The notes below the pieces were generated by a model. That model had not been told where the DNA came from. It searched no databases and was given only the letters and a program-made list of their open reading frames with translations. A program made the position numbers and the translations under genes. Below are positions 57,117-64,000 of a stretch of 64,000 nt of DNA, piece after piece. Position 1 is the stretch's first letter, and the number at the start of each line of letters is the position of its first letter. The DNA is from Oscillospiraceae bacterium (GTDB lineage: Bacteria; Bacillota; Clostridia; Oscillospirales; Oscillospiraceae), in assembly GCA_020025535.1 (NCBI GenBank), contig JAHHRY010000001.1:62001-126000 (forward strand), given 5' to 3'.

Positions 57117-58946
57117 ATGGAAAATGAAAATCAACACCGCAGAACCGCTCCCAAAAAGGCCGGCAGCTCCTCGAGTTCTGCCCGGCACATGACGGCAGAC
57201 GGTCATACCAAACACTCAGCCCGGATTCAGGCCCGCAACAAGCGTATTACGCTGATTGCCGTATGTGTGTGTGTCTGTCTGGTTCTGATTGGCGGTATTT
57301 CCACGGGACTTTATTTCCTTTTCCGCCCTGTGAAGGATGACGGTCTGATTTTGGACAACGTGCACGTTGGCGGCATCAACATCGGCGGAATGTCCCGTGA
57401 AGATGCGGAAAGTGCCCTTCGGCTGGCTATCGGCGATCAGTTTTCCACGAAAAGCATGGTTGTCAAGCTTCCCGGCGCCTCTCTGACTCTGGCGCCGGAG
57501 GACACCAAGGCCGATCTGGATTTAGAAAGCATCCTTGAGGACGCTTATCGTTATGGCCGCTCCGGTACCAAGCTGGATAACAACCTGGTCCGGGCCAGAG
57601 CCAAGAAAACCGTCCACACAATCGCCCTGCTTCCCTATTTGAATCTGGATCTGGACTACATCCGGAAAGCAGTAGATGATTTCAGTGCCGGCTACAGCAC
57701 GCAAATCACCCAACCCTCCGTGGAGATTATCGGCGAGCGCCCGCACTATACTCCCCCCAGAAGTACCTCCCCCGATGTTTCGGAGAATCGGGTTTCTCTG
57801 GAGCTTGCCGGCGTACGAACCGAGGTCGATCACCAGAAGCTGATCATCACCATGGGTACCCCCCAGTTTATTCTGGAAAACAATCACCTGTATGCAGAAA
57901 TTCTGGATGCCTACAGTCTGTTCCATCTGGAACTTTACTATGAAGCTCCCAACCAGGTGGAACCGGATCCCGTAGATTTGCAGGCCATCTTCGACAAGTA
58001 CTGCGTCACCCCGAAGGATGCCACCATTGACAATGTAACTTTCGATGTCACTCCCGAAGTTTACGGCTACGGTTTTGACATGGAAGAAGCCCAGTATCTG
58101 CTGAGCCGCGCCAAATATGGTCAGCGGGTGGAAATTCCCATGGATTTCCTGATGCCGGACATCACCGCACAGGATCTGACCGGCAACCTGTTCAAGGACA
58201 CTCTGGCTTCCTATACGTCCAACGGCGACGGTACCTCTGATTCCAACCGAAACAAAAACCTGCAGCTTTCCTGTGCAGCCATCAACGGTCTTGTGCTGAA
58301 AGTCGGCGAAAGCTTCAACTTCAACAAGGTGCTCGGTCCCCTTACCCCTGAGCGTGGCTACATGAACGCACCTAACTACAGCGGCAGCACCGTCAAATCC
58401 ATCGGCGGCGGCATCAGCCAAACCGCTTCCGCGCTGCATTACTGTGCCCTGCTTTCGGGACTAAATATCAACGAGCGCCACAGCCACCGCTATGCCGTTC
58501 CCTACACTCCCATGGGCACCGATGCCGCCATTTCCTACGGCTCCGAAAATCTGATTTTTACCAACAACACTTCCGCTCCCATCCGCATCCTCGCCTCGGC
58601 TAAAAACGGACAGGTAACCATTACCCTGCAGGGCACCGACGACAAGGATTATCAGCTGAAGGTGGAATATGATATTGTAAAAATCTTGGAGCCCACCACC
58701 ATCTACCAGTCCATGACCGCGGACAATGTGCTGGGCTACAAGGATGGTCAGGTGATTCAGGAATCCATTATCGGCTATGAGATTTGTACATATCTGTGCA
58801 GATACGATTTGCAAACCGGTGATATGCTTAACCGAACTGCCATCGGTACCTCCATCTACGAAAAACGAGATCAAATTGTGGTACGTATCGAAGGTAATTC
58901 TACCGAAGCTCCCGACCCGGAAACACCTCCTCAGACTCACGATTAA
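57117..58946 (+). CDS. VanW family protein
   Basis: 609 residues. Basic cytoplasmic N terminus, one membrane helix (about 43-66), then extracellular domains with a PG-binding-like segment (GGINIGGMSREDAESALRLAIG). The VanW core follows near residues 375-500: SCAAINGLVLKVGESFNFNKVLGPLTPERGYMNAPNYSGSTVKSIGGGISQTASALHYCALLSGLNINERHSHRYAVPYTPMGTDAAISYGSENLIFTNNT. VanW proteins occur in some vancomycin clusters and widely in Clostridia, with unknown wall-related function. The ddl and murC genes are nearby. Good AGGAGA site. Confidence 0.88.
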   Translation: MENENQHRRTAPKKAGSSSSSARHMTADGHTKHSARIQARNKRITLIAVCVCVCLVLIGGISTGLYFLFRPVKDDGLILDNVHVGGINIGGMSREDAESALRLAIGDQFSTKSMVVKLPGASLTLAPEDTKADLDLESILEDAYRYGRSGTKLDNNLVRARAKKTVHTIALLPYLNLDLDYIRKAVDDFSAGYSTQITQPSVEIIGERPHYTPPRSTSPDVSENRVSLELAGVRTEVDHQKLIITMGTPQFILENNHLYAEILDAYSLFHLELYYEAPNQVEPDPVDLQAIFDKYCVTPKDATIDNVTFDVTPEVYGYGFDMEEAQYLLSRAKYGQRVEIPMDFLMPDITAQDLTGNLFKDTLASYTSNGDGTSDSNRNKNLQLSCAAINGLVLKVGESFNFNKVLGPLTPERGYMNAPNYSGSTVKSIGGGISQTASALHYCALLSGLNINERHSHRYAVPYTPMGTDAAISYGSENLIFTNNTSAPIRILASAKNGQVTITLQGTDDKDYQLKVEYDIVKILEPTTIYQSMTADNVLGYKDGQVIQESIIGYEICTYLCRYDLQTGDMLNRTAIGTSIYEKRDQIVVRIEGNSTEAPDPETPPQTHD

Positions 58947-58950
58947 CACA

Positions 58951-58982
58951 AAAGCGACCTTGCCAAACGGCAAGGTCGCTTT
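58951..58982. terminator. Bidirectional terminator
   Basis: AAAGCGACCTTGCC / GGCAAGGTCGCTTT stem with an AAAC loop, flanked by A and T. Confidence 0.9.
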
Positions 58983-58989
58983 TCTTAGC

Positions 58990-59415
58990 TTATTCTTTTG
59001 TGCGAACGTCCAAGTGGTATTCCACCAAACCCGCATCGCTCTGTTCAATTTCAATGCTGTAGGTAAGATCTACAGTTCCGCCCTTCTCATCGATGGATGC
59101 TTCAATCTGTTTGGCACACACTGACAGCATCAAAGAACCAAACTCCATCTGGTACATGGATGTATGGGGGACTCCTTCCTTGAAAAGCATCAGGGAATTG
59201 AGTTTTCCGGTACGCTTCAGGATAATCTGTCCAGGTTCCAGGCGGAAGGTCGTAGTCACACCGGCCATGCCGGTCAGATCACTTTCCTCATACTGAATAT
59301 CCCAGCCCCCATCCGCATACTCCAGTGTGCCCTCCGTCACCAGTTCGATGACTTCCGGCTGCTGTTCCGGGTAGTACTGACGGCCGCTGATGGACAGCAT
59401 AACCTGTTTCTTCAT
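58990..59415 (-). CDS. DUF1934 protein
   Basis: 141 residues: MKKQVMLSISGRQYYPEQQPEVIELVTEGTLEYADGGWDIQYEESDLTGMAGVTTTFRLEPGQIILKRTGKLNSLMLFKEG is a standard DUF1934 start (calycin-like beta barrel, as Bacillus YwiB). Role unknown. Its start overlaps the ddl stop by 4 bases (ATGA), so both are leftward and coupled. Confidence 0.88.
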   Translation of the reverse strand: MKKQVMLSISGRQYYPEQQPEVIELVTEGTLEYADGGWDIQYEESDLTGMAGVTTTFRLEPGQIILKRTGKLNSLMLFKEGVPHTSMYQMEFGSLMLSVCAKQIEASIDEKGGTVDLTYSIEIEQSDAGLVEYHLDVRTKE

Positions 59416-60482
59416 TTGCCGGCCTCCATAGCGAGGCGCAGCAGCTCGTCAATCAGCTGGCCGAAGGGAATGCCGCTGGCATCAAACAGCTTCGGATACA
59501 TGGAGATGGAAGTAAAGCCCGGCAAAGTGTTGATTTCATTGAATACCACCCGGTTATCCTCATAGGTAACAAAGAAATCCACACGGCTCAGGCCACGGCA
59601 GCCGATGGCACTGTAAATCTTCACGGCAGCATCCCGCACCTGTTCGGCAACTTCCTCGTCGATTCTGGCGGGGATATAGGCCGTGGATGTATCGGTGATA
59701 TACTTGGAATCATAATCGTAGAAATCGGCGCCGGAGTCAATCTCGCCGCAGGCGGAGGCCATGGGGCTGTCATTGCCCATAACGGCCACTTCCACTTCTC
59801 TGCCGTGGATAAACTCTTCCACCAAAATCTTTTCGTCAAATTGGCCCGCAGCCGTCAGCGCCTGCTGCAGCGCCGCTCTGTCGGCGGCTTTGGAAACGCC
59901 AACGGAAGAGCCGGTGTCGGCTGGCTTGACAAACATGGGATATGCAAAACGGCCTTCCAGCTGATCCAGAATCTGTTCCATATGGGCAGTCAGGTCGCTG
60001 TTGCGAACCAGCTGCCATGCCGCCTGTGTCAGACCGGCATGATCAACTACCAGTTTTGTCAGTGTCTTGTCCATCGCCACTGCAGAAGCGGCAACGTCAG
60101 GACCGACGCAGGGAATTCCTGCCAGCTGCATCAGGCCCTGAATGGCACCATCCTCACCGTTTTCACCATGGAGGACCGGGAAAACCACATCGATCTGTTC
60201 CCGCACCACGCAATCTCCTTCAAAGCGCAGCAATCCCTGATCACGCACAGGGGAAATGGCAACAGGACGGTTATCGGGATGCTGCTCCCACTCGCCGGTG
60301 GGCAGCAGAGCGTAATCCGCACCGCCATAGAGGATCCACTTACCTTCCTTTGTAATGCCCACAGGGAACACATTATATTTCTCCGCATCCATATGGTTCA
60401 GAACAGATTCCGCAGAGCGCAAAGAAACTTCATGCTCCGGGCTGATTCCGCCGAACAAAACACAAACATTTAATTTTTTCAC
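59412..60482 (-). CDS. ddl: D-alanine--D-alanine ligase
   Basis: 356 residues from GTG at 60482 (AGGTGAG 5-6 bases upstream; the GTG at 60491 lies inside that site). VCVLFGGISPEHEVSLRSAESVL, VFPVLHGENGEDGAIQGL, FVKPADTGSSVGVSKA, EEFIHGREVEVAVMG, ADFYDYDSKYITDTS and VVFNEINTLPGFTSISMYPKL. The omega-loop YDYDSKY has the Lys-Tyr of D-Ala:D-Ala ligases, not the D-lactate type, so no intrinsic vancomycin resistance is implied by this gene. Confidence 0.93.
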   Translation of the reverse strand: MKKLNVCVLFGGISPEHEVSLRSAESVLNHMDAEKYNVFPVGITKEGKWILYGGADYALLPTGEWEQHPDNRPVAISPVRDQGLLRFEGDCVVREQIDVVFPVLHGENGEDGAIQGLMQLAGIPCVGPDVAASAVAMDKTLTKLVVDHAGLTQAAWQLVRNSDLTAHMEQILDQLEGRFAYPMFVKPADTGSSVGVSKAADRAALQQALTAAGQFDEKILVEEFIHGREVEVAVMGNDSPMASACGEIDSGADFYDYDSKYITDTSTAYIPARIDEEVAEQVRDAAVKIYSAIGCRGLSRVDFFVTYEDNRVVFNEINTLPGFTSISMYPKLFDASGIPFGQLIDELLRLAMEAGK

Positions 60483-60552
60483 AAAACTCACCTCATGCTT
60501 GAGATTTTAACATTCTCTATTTGCAGTACCGCATGACACTACAGAATATTCC

Positions 60553-60580
60553 TTGAAATTCGTTTGATTGGTGTTATAAT
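60553..60580 (+). promoter_or_regulatory. Promoter of the 135-aa hypothetical gene
   Basis: TTGAAA (60553-60558), 16-base spacer, TATAAT (60575-60580). Confidence 0.65.
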
Positions 60581-60613
60581 ACCTGAAAGAACCACTGCAA
60601 GGAGGTCTCTTCC

Positions 60614-61021
60614 ATGAACATACAACTAAACAATAAAGAATTCCGCCGATTGCTGGATCTGGTATACATCGGGAACTGGGTCCTGAACTCCACCCGGGGA
60701 GATGACCGTTTCCAGGACTACGACGAAATAGAAAGCAAACTGTTTGGTCTCTGCGTGGACAACGGCATGAAAGCCCTGGTGGAAGGCTGGAACGGCACTT
60801 GGGTACCCTCACAGGCCTACGCTGAGGGCGGCATTCACGAAGCCATTTCCTACTACGAAGACAATGTATTCTACCAGATTCTGGCGGAAGAACTATCCCA
60901 CCGCGATATGGACTACGCAGAAATCACGCAGGAAAACTATGACGAAATGGTCAGCAGAATGGAAAACTACCTGGATGAATTTGCATCATCCGGCGTTCAG
61001 CATCTGACACTGGACCTTTAA
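60614..61021 (+). CDS. Conserved hypothetical protein (135 aa)
   Basis: 135 residues, acidic and mostly helical, with MNIQLNNKEFRRLLDLVYIGNWVLNSTRGDDRFQDYDEIESKLFGL at the start and DMDYAEITQENYDEMVSRMENYLDEF near the end. No signal peptide, membrane helix or catalytic motif. AAGGAGG lies 9 bases before ATG. Own promoter and terminator, between divergent ddl and convergent murC. I cannot name its family. Confidence 0.7.
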   Translation: MNIQLNNKEFRRLLDLVYIGNWVLNSTRGDDRFQDYDEIESKLFGLCVDNGMKALVEGWNGTWVPSQAYAEGGIHEAISYYEDNVFYQILAEELSHRDMDYAEITQENYDEMVSRMENYLDEFASSGVQHLTLDL

Positions 61022-61025
61022 GGAA

Positions 61026-61050
61026 ATCGGGGCTGCGCCCCGATTTTTTT
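61026..61050. terminator. Terminator between the 135-aa gene and murC
   Basis: ATCGGGGC / GCCCCGAT stem with a TGC loop and a run of seven T on the plus strand. Confidence 0.85.
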
Positions 61051-62407
61051 ACTTCAGCAGTGCCTCACCGGCGCGATAGATATCGCCGGCGCCTACCGTA
61101 AAGATGACATCTCCGGGCTGGGCGATTTTCCGCAGGTACTCGGTAACCTCGGGCAGCGTCTCGCAGTAAACGCTCCCGGGGATTTCTTTCTGCAGGTCTC
61201 TGGAAGAAATACCGATGGTATTTCTTTCCCGGGCAGCATAAATTTCTGCCAGAACCACGACATCCGCCTTTTTCAGTTCCCGCACGAAGTCGGAGAACAA
61301 TGCTTTTGTACGGCTGTAGGTATGGGGCTGGAACGCCAGAACCAGACGCTTGGGATTCATGGCCCGTACGGCTTCGATGGTCGCTGCCAGCTCACCGGGA
61401 TGGTGTGCGTAATCGTCATAAATATCTGCACCGTTGTAGGTTCCTTTGAATTGCTGACGCCGGTCAGCGCCGTGGAACTCCCGCAGACTCTCTGCCGCCA
61501 CATCGCCGGGAACTCCCATCATCCATGCTGCGCCCACTGCTGCCAGTGCATTCAGGGCGTTATGCTTTCCGATGACGCTCAGCTCCAGATGGCAGTACAC
61601 ATTGCCGTCGCACTCCACGTCCATCTGACGCCAGTCCGCAGAAGGTCGGACGCCGCGCACCCGGTTCTTCTCGCCGAAGCCAAAGGAAACGTAGTTCAGC
61701 CCATCCAGTGCCTCCACCGTATTGGTATCGTCACCGTTGGCAAGGATCCGGTCCGTTGCCAGCTCTGCAAATTCGCGGAAGGAGTGTTCGATCTGGGACA
61801 GGCCCTCAAAGTAATCCAGATGATCCGCCTCAATATTCAGGATCACTGCCAGTGTGGGATAGAAATTCAAAAACGAATCACAATACTCACAGCTCTCCAT
61901 CAGGATGGTATCTCCTGCGCCGACTCTGTGGCCTGCATGAAGCAGGGGCAGATAGCCGCCGATCATAACCGTGGGATCTTTATGTGCAGCCATCAGGATA
62001 TGTGTCAGCATGGAAGTTGTGGTGGTCTTTCCATGAGTGCCGGACACGCAGATGGCATTCTTATATTCCTGCATGATCACGCCCCAGGCCTGAGCACGCT
62101 CGAACACGGGAATGCCGGCTGCTCTGGCAGCGGCAATTTCGGGGTTATCGTTATGGGCTGCAGCCGTACGGATTACGCAGCAGGCACCTGCGATATTTTC
62201 GGCACGGTGACCGATTGCCACCTGAATATTCTGAGCGATCAGCTCGTCAGTCGACACGGAAGCATTCATGTCAGAACCCGTAACGGTAAGGCCCATTCCT
62301 TTCAGCACCAGCCCGAGGGGGCGCATGGAAACGCCGCCGATGCCCACCAGATGTACGTGGTTTCCGGGGCGGAGATATTGCTTAATCAAGTTATTTCGAT
62401 TATCCAT
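61049..62407 (-). CDS. murC: UDP-N-acetylmuramate--L-alanine ligase
   Basis: 452 residues. HLVGIGGVSMRPLGLVLKGMGLTVTGSDMN (UDP-binding), ICVSGTHGKTTTTSMLTHIL (ATP P-loop), ILNIEADHLDYFEGLSQIEHSF, ELSVIGKHNALNALAAVGAA, DIYDDYAHHPGELAATIEAV and FQPHTYSRTKAL. First amino-acid addition in peptidoglycan stem synthesis. Monocistronic leftward with a good promoter upstream. Confidence 0.95.
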   Translation of the reverse strand: MDNRNNLIKQYLRPGNHVHLVGIGGVSMRPLGLVLKGMGLTVTGSDMNASVSTDELIAQNIQVAIGHRAENIAGACCVIRTAAAHNDNPEIAAARAAGIPVFERAQAWGVIMQEYKNAICVSGTHGKTTTTSMLTHILMAAHKDPTVMIGGYLPLLHAGHRVGAGDTILMESCEYCDSFLNFYPTLAVILNIEADHLDYFEGLSQIEHSFREFAELATDRILANGDDTNTVEALDGLNYVSFGFGEKNRVRGVRPSADWRQMDVECDGNVYCHLELSVIGKHNALNALAAVGAAWMMGVPGDVAAESLREFHGADRRQQFKGTYNGADIYDDYAHHPGELAATIEAVRAMNPKRLVLAFQPHTYSRTKALFSDFVRELKKADVVVLAEIYAARERNTIGISSRDLQKEIPGSVYCETLPEVTEYLRKIAQPGDVIFTVGAGDIYRAGEALLK

Positions 62408-62449
62408 ATAATTAACATCCTCCGATGTATCTCGTTAACTAACCGGTAC

Positions 62450-62478
62450 ATTATACAACATTCACACTTCATTTACAA
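62450..62478 (-). promoter_or_regulatory. murC promoter
   Basis: Leftward TTGTAA (62478-62473), 17-base spacer, TATAAT (62455-62450). Confidence 0.75.
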
Positions 62479-62563
62479 CTGTAATTATAGCCAAATTGCA
62501 GGTTGTTTACCCAATTATTCATTCCATATCCATAGGATTCTTCCATATTTGCAGGAAATCTGC

Positions 62564-62602
62564 AAAAAAGCAAGGCAGCATCCATATGGCTGCTGCCTTG
62601 CT
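62564..62602 (-). terminator. Terminator of the CBS gene
   Basis: AGCAAGGCAGCA / TGCTGCCTTGCT stem with a 10-base loop; followed leftward by TTTTTT. Confidence 0.9.
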
Positions 62603-62613
62603 GAAACACCGAA

Positions 62614-63027
62614 TTAATCTTCACGAAACAGGTACTGCTGGCAATACTTTATGATACCGCGTCTTGTAACAATGCCGATAAATGCATCCTTGTCATCAAC
62701 CACCGGCACGAAATTCTGATCCGTTGCCCGTTCCACCAGGTCATGCATGGTGGTTGTTACCCGTACGGGAACATTATCTTTCCGTCGTTCAATTTCCATG
62801 ATTCGTCTGGCTTCGGCCTGTCGCATATCCATATAGCACATATTCTTCAGCGCCCACAGCAGATCTCCTTCTGTCAGGGTTCCGCGATACTCACCCCGTC
62901 TGTTGAGAATCGGCAATGCCGCAAATCCTACGCTTTCCATTTTTTCCAATGCCTGTCGGACAGTGAAGTCGTCATATACATATTGGCACATTGCCTTCGG
63001 TGTCAAAAAAAACAAGATATTATTCAT
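62614..63027 (-). CDS. CBS-domain pair protein
   Basis: 137 residues made of two CBS motifs: FTVRQALEKMESVGFAALPILNRRGEYRGTLTEGDLLWAL (first) and TTMHDLVERATDQNFVPVVDDKDAFIGIVTRRGIIKYC (second), forming one Bateman module. The N terminus FFLTPKAMCQYVYDD is like the CbpB/YkuL group, which in Firmicutes binds adenine nucleotides or c-di-AMP; ligand here is unproven. AAGGAG precedes ATG. Confidence 0.85.
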   Translation of the reverse strand: MNNILFFLTPKAMCQYVYDDFTVRQALEKMESVGFAALPILNRRGEYRGTLTEGDLLWALKNMCYMDMRQAEARRIMEIERRKDNVPVRVTTTMHDLVERATDQNFVPVVDDKDAFIGIVTRRGIIKYCQQYLFRED

Positions 63028-63281
63028 AAAGACTCCTTTACTGAGCGGCTTCCTTCTTTCCTCGCCGCTTCTTATATTATAGCATAAATCAATCGCCAGG
63101 GCATGAAAATCTTCGGCTGTTCGCTTGTTTTATGTACCAAAAATTGCTCGCTATTTTTATGCATTTTGACCAACTCTCCCGGCAGTAGAGTTCTCTCCGC
63201 ACAATAGTAGGTGGATTCTACTACTCTATACTGGTATACTGAGATCATTGATCAGATATGAATCAGAAAGGTGGCTCCTCC
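63028..63281. other. Divergent promoter region, CBS gene and hemolysin-III gene
   Basis: A leftward TATAAT is visible near 63075-63080 for the CBS gene. On the right, TATACT near 63228-63240 and short palindromes (TAGTAG...CTACTA, TATACTGGTATA) lie before the hemolysin-III gene. No gene is supported. Confidence 0.35.
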
Positions 63282-63956
63282 ATGGCAAAAAGAATAAAGC
63301 TATCTGACCGGACGCTCCCCGACTACACCCGGGGCGAAGAAATTATGAACATGGTTACCCACATCGTTGGCGGAGGCTTCGGCGTGGTCGCCATGTGCCT
63401 GTGCATCGTAATGGCAATCTGTCATCACAATGTTTACGGCATCGTTGGGTCCGTTATCTATGGCATTTCCATGATTACTCTCTACACCATGTCCAGCATC
63501 TACCACGGTCTTTATCCCTGCACAGGAAAAAAAGTTCTGCAGGTTCTGGATCACTGCACTATCTATTTTCTGATTGCAGGCACTTACTCCGTAATTACAC
63601 TGTCCGCACTGCGCCCGCTGTCTCCGGTCATCGGATGGACGATTTTTATCTTCCAGTGGGTCATGACCGCTCTGGCCATTACCCTTACCTCCATCGACCT
63701 GCACAAATTCCGCATCTTCTCCATGATCTGCTACATCGGTATGGGCTGGTGCGTCATTCTCGTTCCGAAGCTGGCAGTGGAAGCGCTTACCCCCACCGGC
63801 TTCTGGCTCCTTTTCAGCGGCGGTGTCGCTTACACAATCGGCGCCGTGCTCTACGGCATCGGCTCCAAAGTGCGCTGGATGCATTCCGTATTTCACATTT
63901 TCGTAGTCCTGGGCACCATCCTGCAGTTCTTCTCCATCTGGCTCTATGCCCTGTAA
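63282..63956 (+). CDS. Hemolysin III/PAQR family membrane protein
   Basis: 224 residues from the ATG at 63282 (AAAGGTGG upstream). Seven membrane helices. Motifs GEEIMNMVTHIVGGGFGV, MSSIYHGLYP, VLQVLDHCTIYFLIAGTYSVI and WMHSVFHIFVVLGTILQFFSIW carry the conserved Ser, His, Asp and His-x3-His residues of the CREST/PAQR superfamily metal site. Despite the name hemolytic activity is not general. The end of the window (63957-64000) holds nothing recognisable. Confidence 0.9.
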   Translation: MAKRIKLSDRTLPDYTRGEEIMNMVTHIVGGGFGVVAMCLCIVMAICHHNVYGIVGSVIYGISMITLYTMSSIYHGLYPCTGKKVLQVLDHCTIYFLIAGTYSVITLSALRPLSPVIGWTIFIFQWVMTALAITLTSIDLHKFRIFSMICYIGMGWCVILVPKLAVEALTPTGFWLLFSGGVAYTIGAVLYGIGSKVRWMHSVFHIFVVLGTILQFFSIWLYAL

Positions 63957-64000
63957 TATTTCTCTGAGGGCACGCCCTGTGCCTCCATTCCCATATCCGC

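Noticed and set aside
60482..60491. Alternative ddl start GTG at 60491
   Set aside because: That GTG is part of the AGGTGAG ribosome site itself; the GTG at 60482 has proper spacing and begins with the family's usual KKLNVCVLFGG.
1..64000. tRNA, rRNA, CRISPR arrays, att repeats
   Set aside because: I looked for T-loop GTTCGAATCC-type sequences, CRISPR-like spaced repeats and flanking direct repeats of the accessory region and recognised none. A covariance search and att search would be decisive and could not be run.

Overview
The window looks like a chromosomal segment of a Gram-positive gut anaerobe of the Clostridia, most likely Oscillospiraceae/Ruminococcaceae. The basis is family-level resemblance: strong AGGAGG-type ribosome sites, near-consensus sigma-A promoters, a PyrK/PyrD (type 1B) pyrimidine operon, DUF1846, DUF1934, VanW, C-GCAxxG-C-C and HKxHKYTDK/CTCGHSY-type domains, and a moderately GC-rich core. 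No rRNA, tRNA or CRISPR array was seen, so species is not assigned.

Positions 1 to about 14.8 kb are accessory DNA, more AT-rich than the rest. A leftward operon (3818 to 133) encodes a tyrosine-recombinase-like protein that has lost its catalytic residues, a small signal peptidase, a ParA ATPase, a 31-residue peptide, a DNA-binding protein with AT-hook, ribbon-helix-helix-like and zinc-ribbon segments (probable ParB-like partner), a zinc-ribbon protein and an SMI1/KNR4 protein. Next come a YafQ/DinJ toxin-antitoxin pair, an SSB, an HD-domain-like protein interrupted near its 5' end, a membrane protein without a clear start codon, and two adjacent unrecognised proteins. From 10.4 to 12.15 kb a serine recombinase region is duplicated (714 bp repeats, 948 bp apart). 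Each repeat carries a tiny hydrophobic peptide gene facing a promoter-terminator cassette for an approximately 105-nt antisense RNA, a layout like type I toxin-antitoxin loci. From 12.2 to 13.4 kb lie relics of an integrase, a RecG-like helicase and a secreted protein, followed by a CAP-domain lipoprotein. This looks like an integrated plasmid or integrative element whose right part is decaying.

From 15.1 kb onward the DNA is core-like. It holds a 5'-nucleotidase, a DUF523 protein, a phosphohexomutase, a PhoB/PhoR pair followed by a Na/Pi transporter with a Pho-box-like repeat, xpt, a CofE-like ligase, and the operon pyrC-carB-pyrK-pyrD-pyrF-pyrE-pyrB. PyrB here carries a PyrI-type zinc domain at its C terminus. 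After it come DUF1846, a ROK-like kinase with nagA (amino-sugar use), mtnN-luxS (S-adenosylhomocysteine recycling and AI-2), a degenerate polysaccharide-deacetylase-like protein, and a remnant ABC permease.

The last third groups DNA repair genes (uvrB, radC, uvrA, mfd) with prs and pth, and then envelope genes (VanW protein, ddl, murC), ending with a CBS protein and a hemolysin-III family membrane protein. Many genes are separated by clear intrinsic terminators and preceded by recognisable promoters, which are listed.
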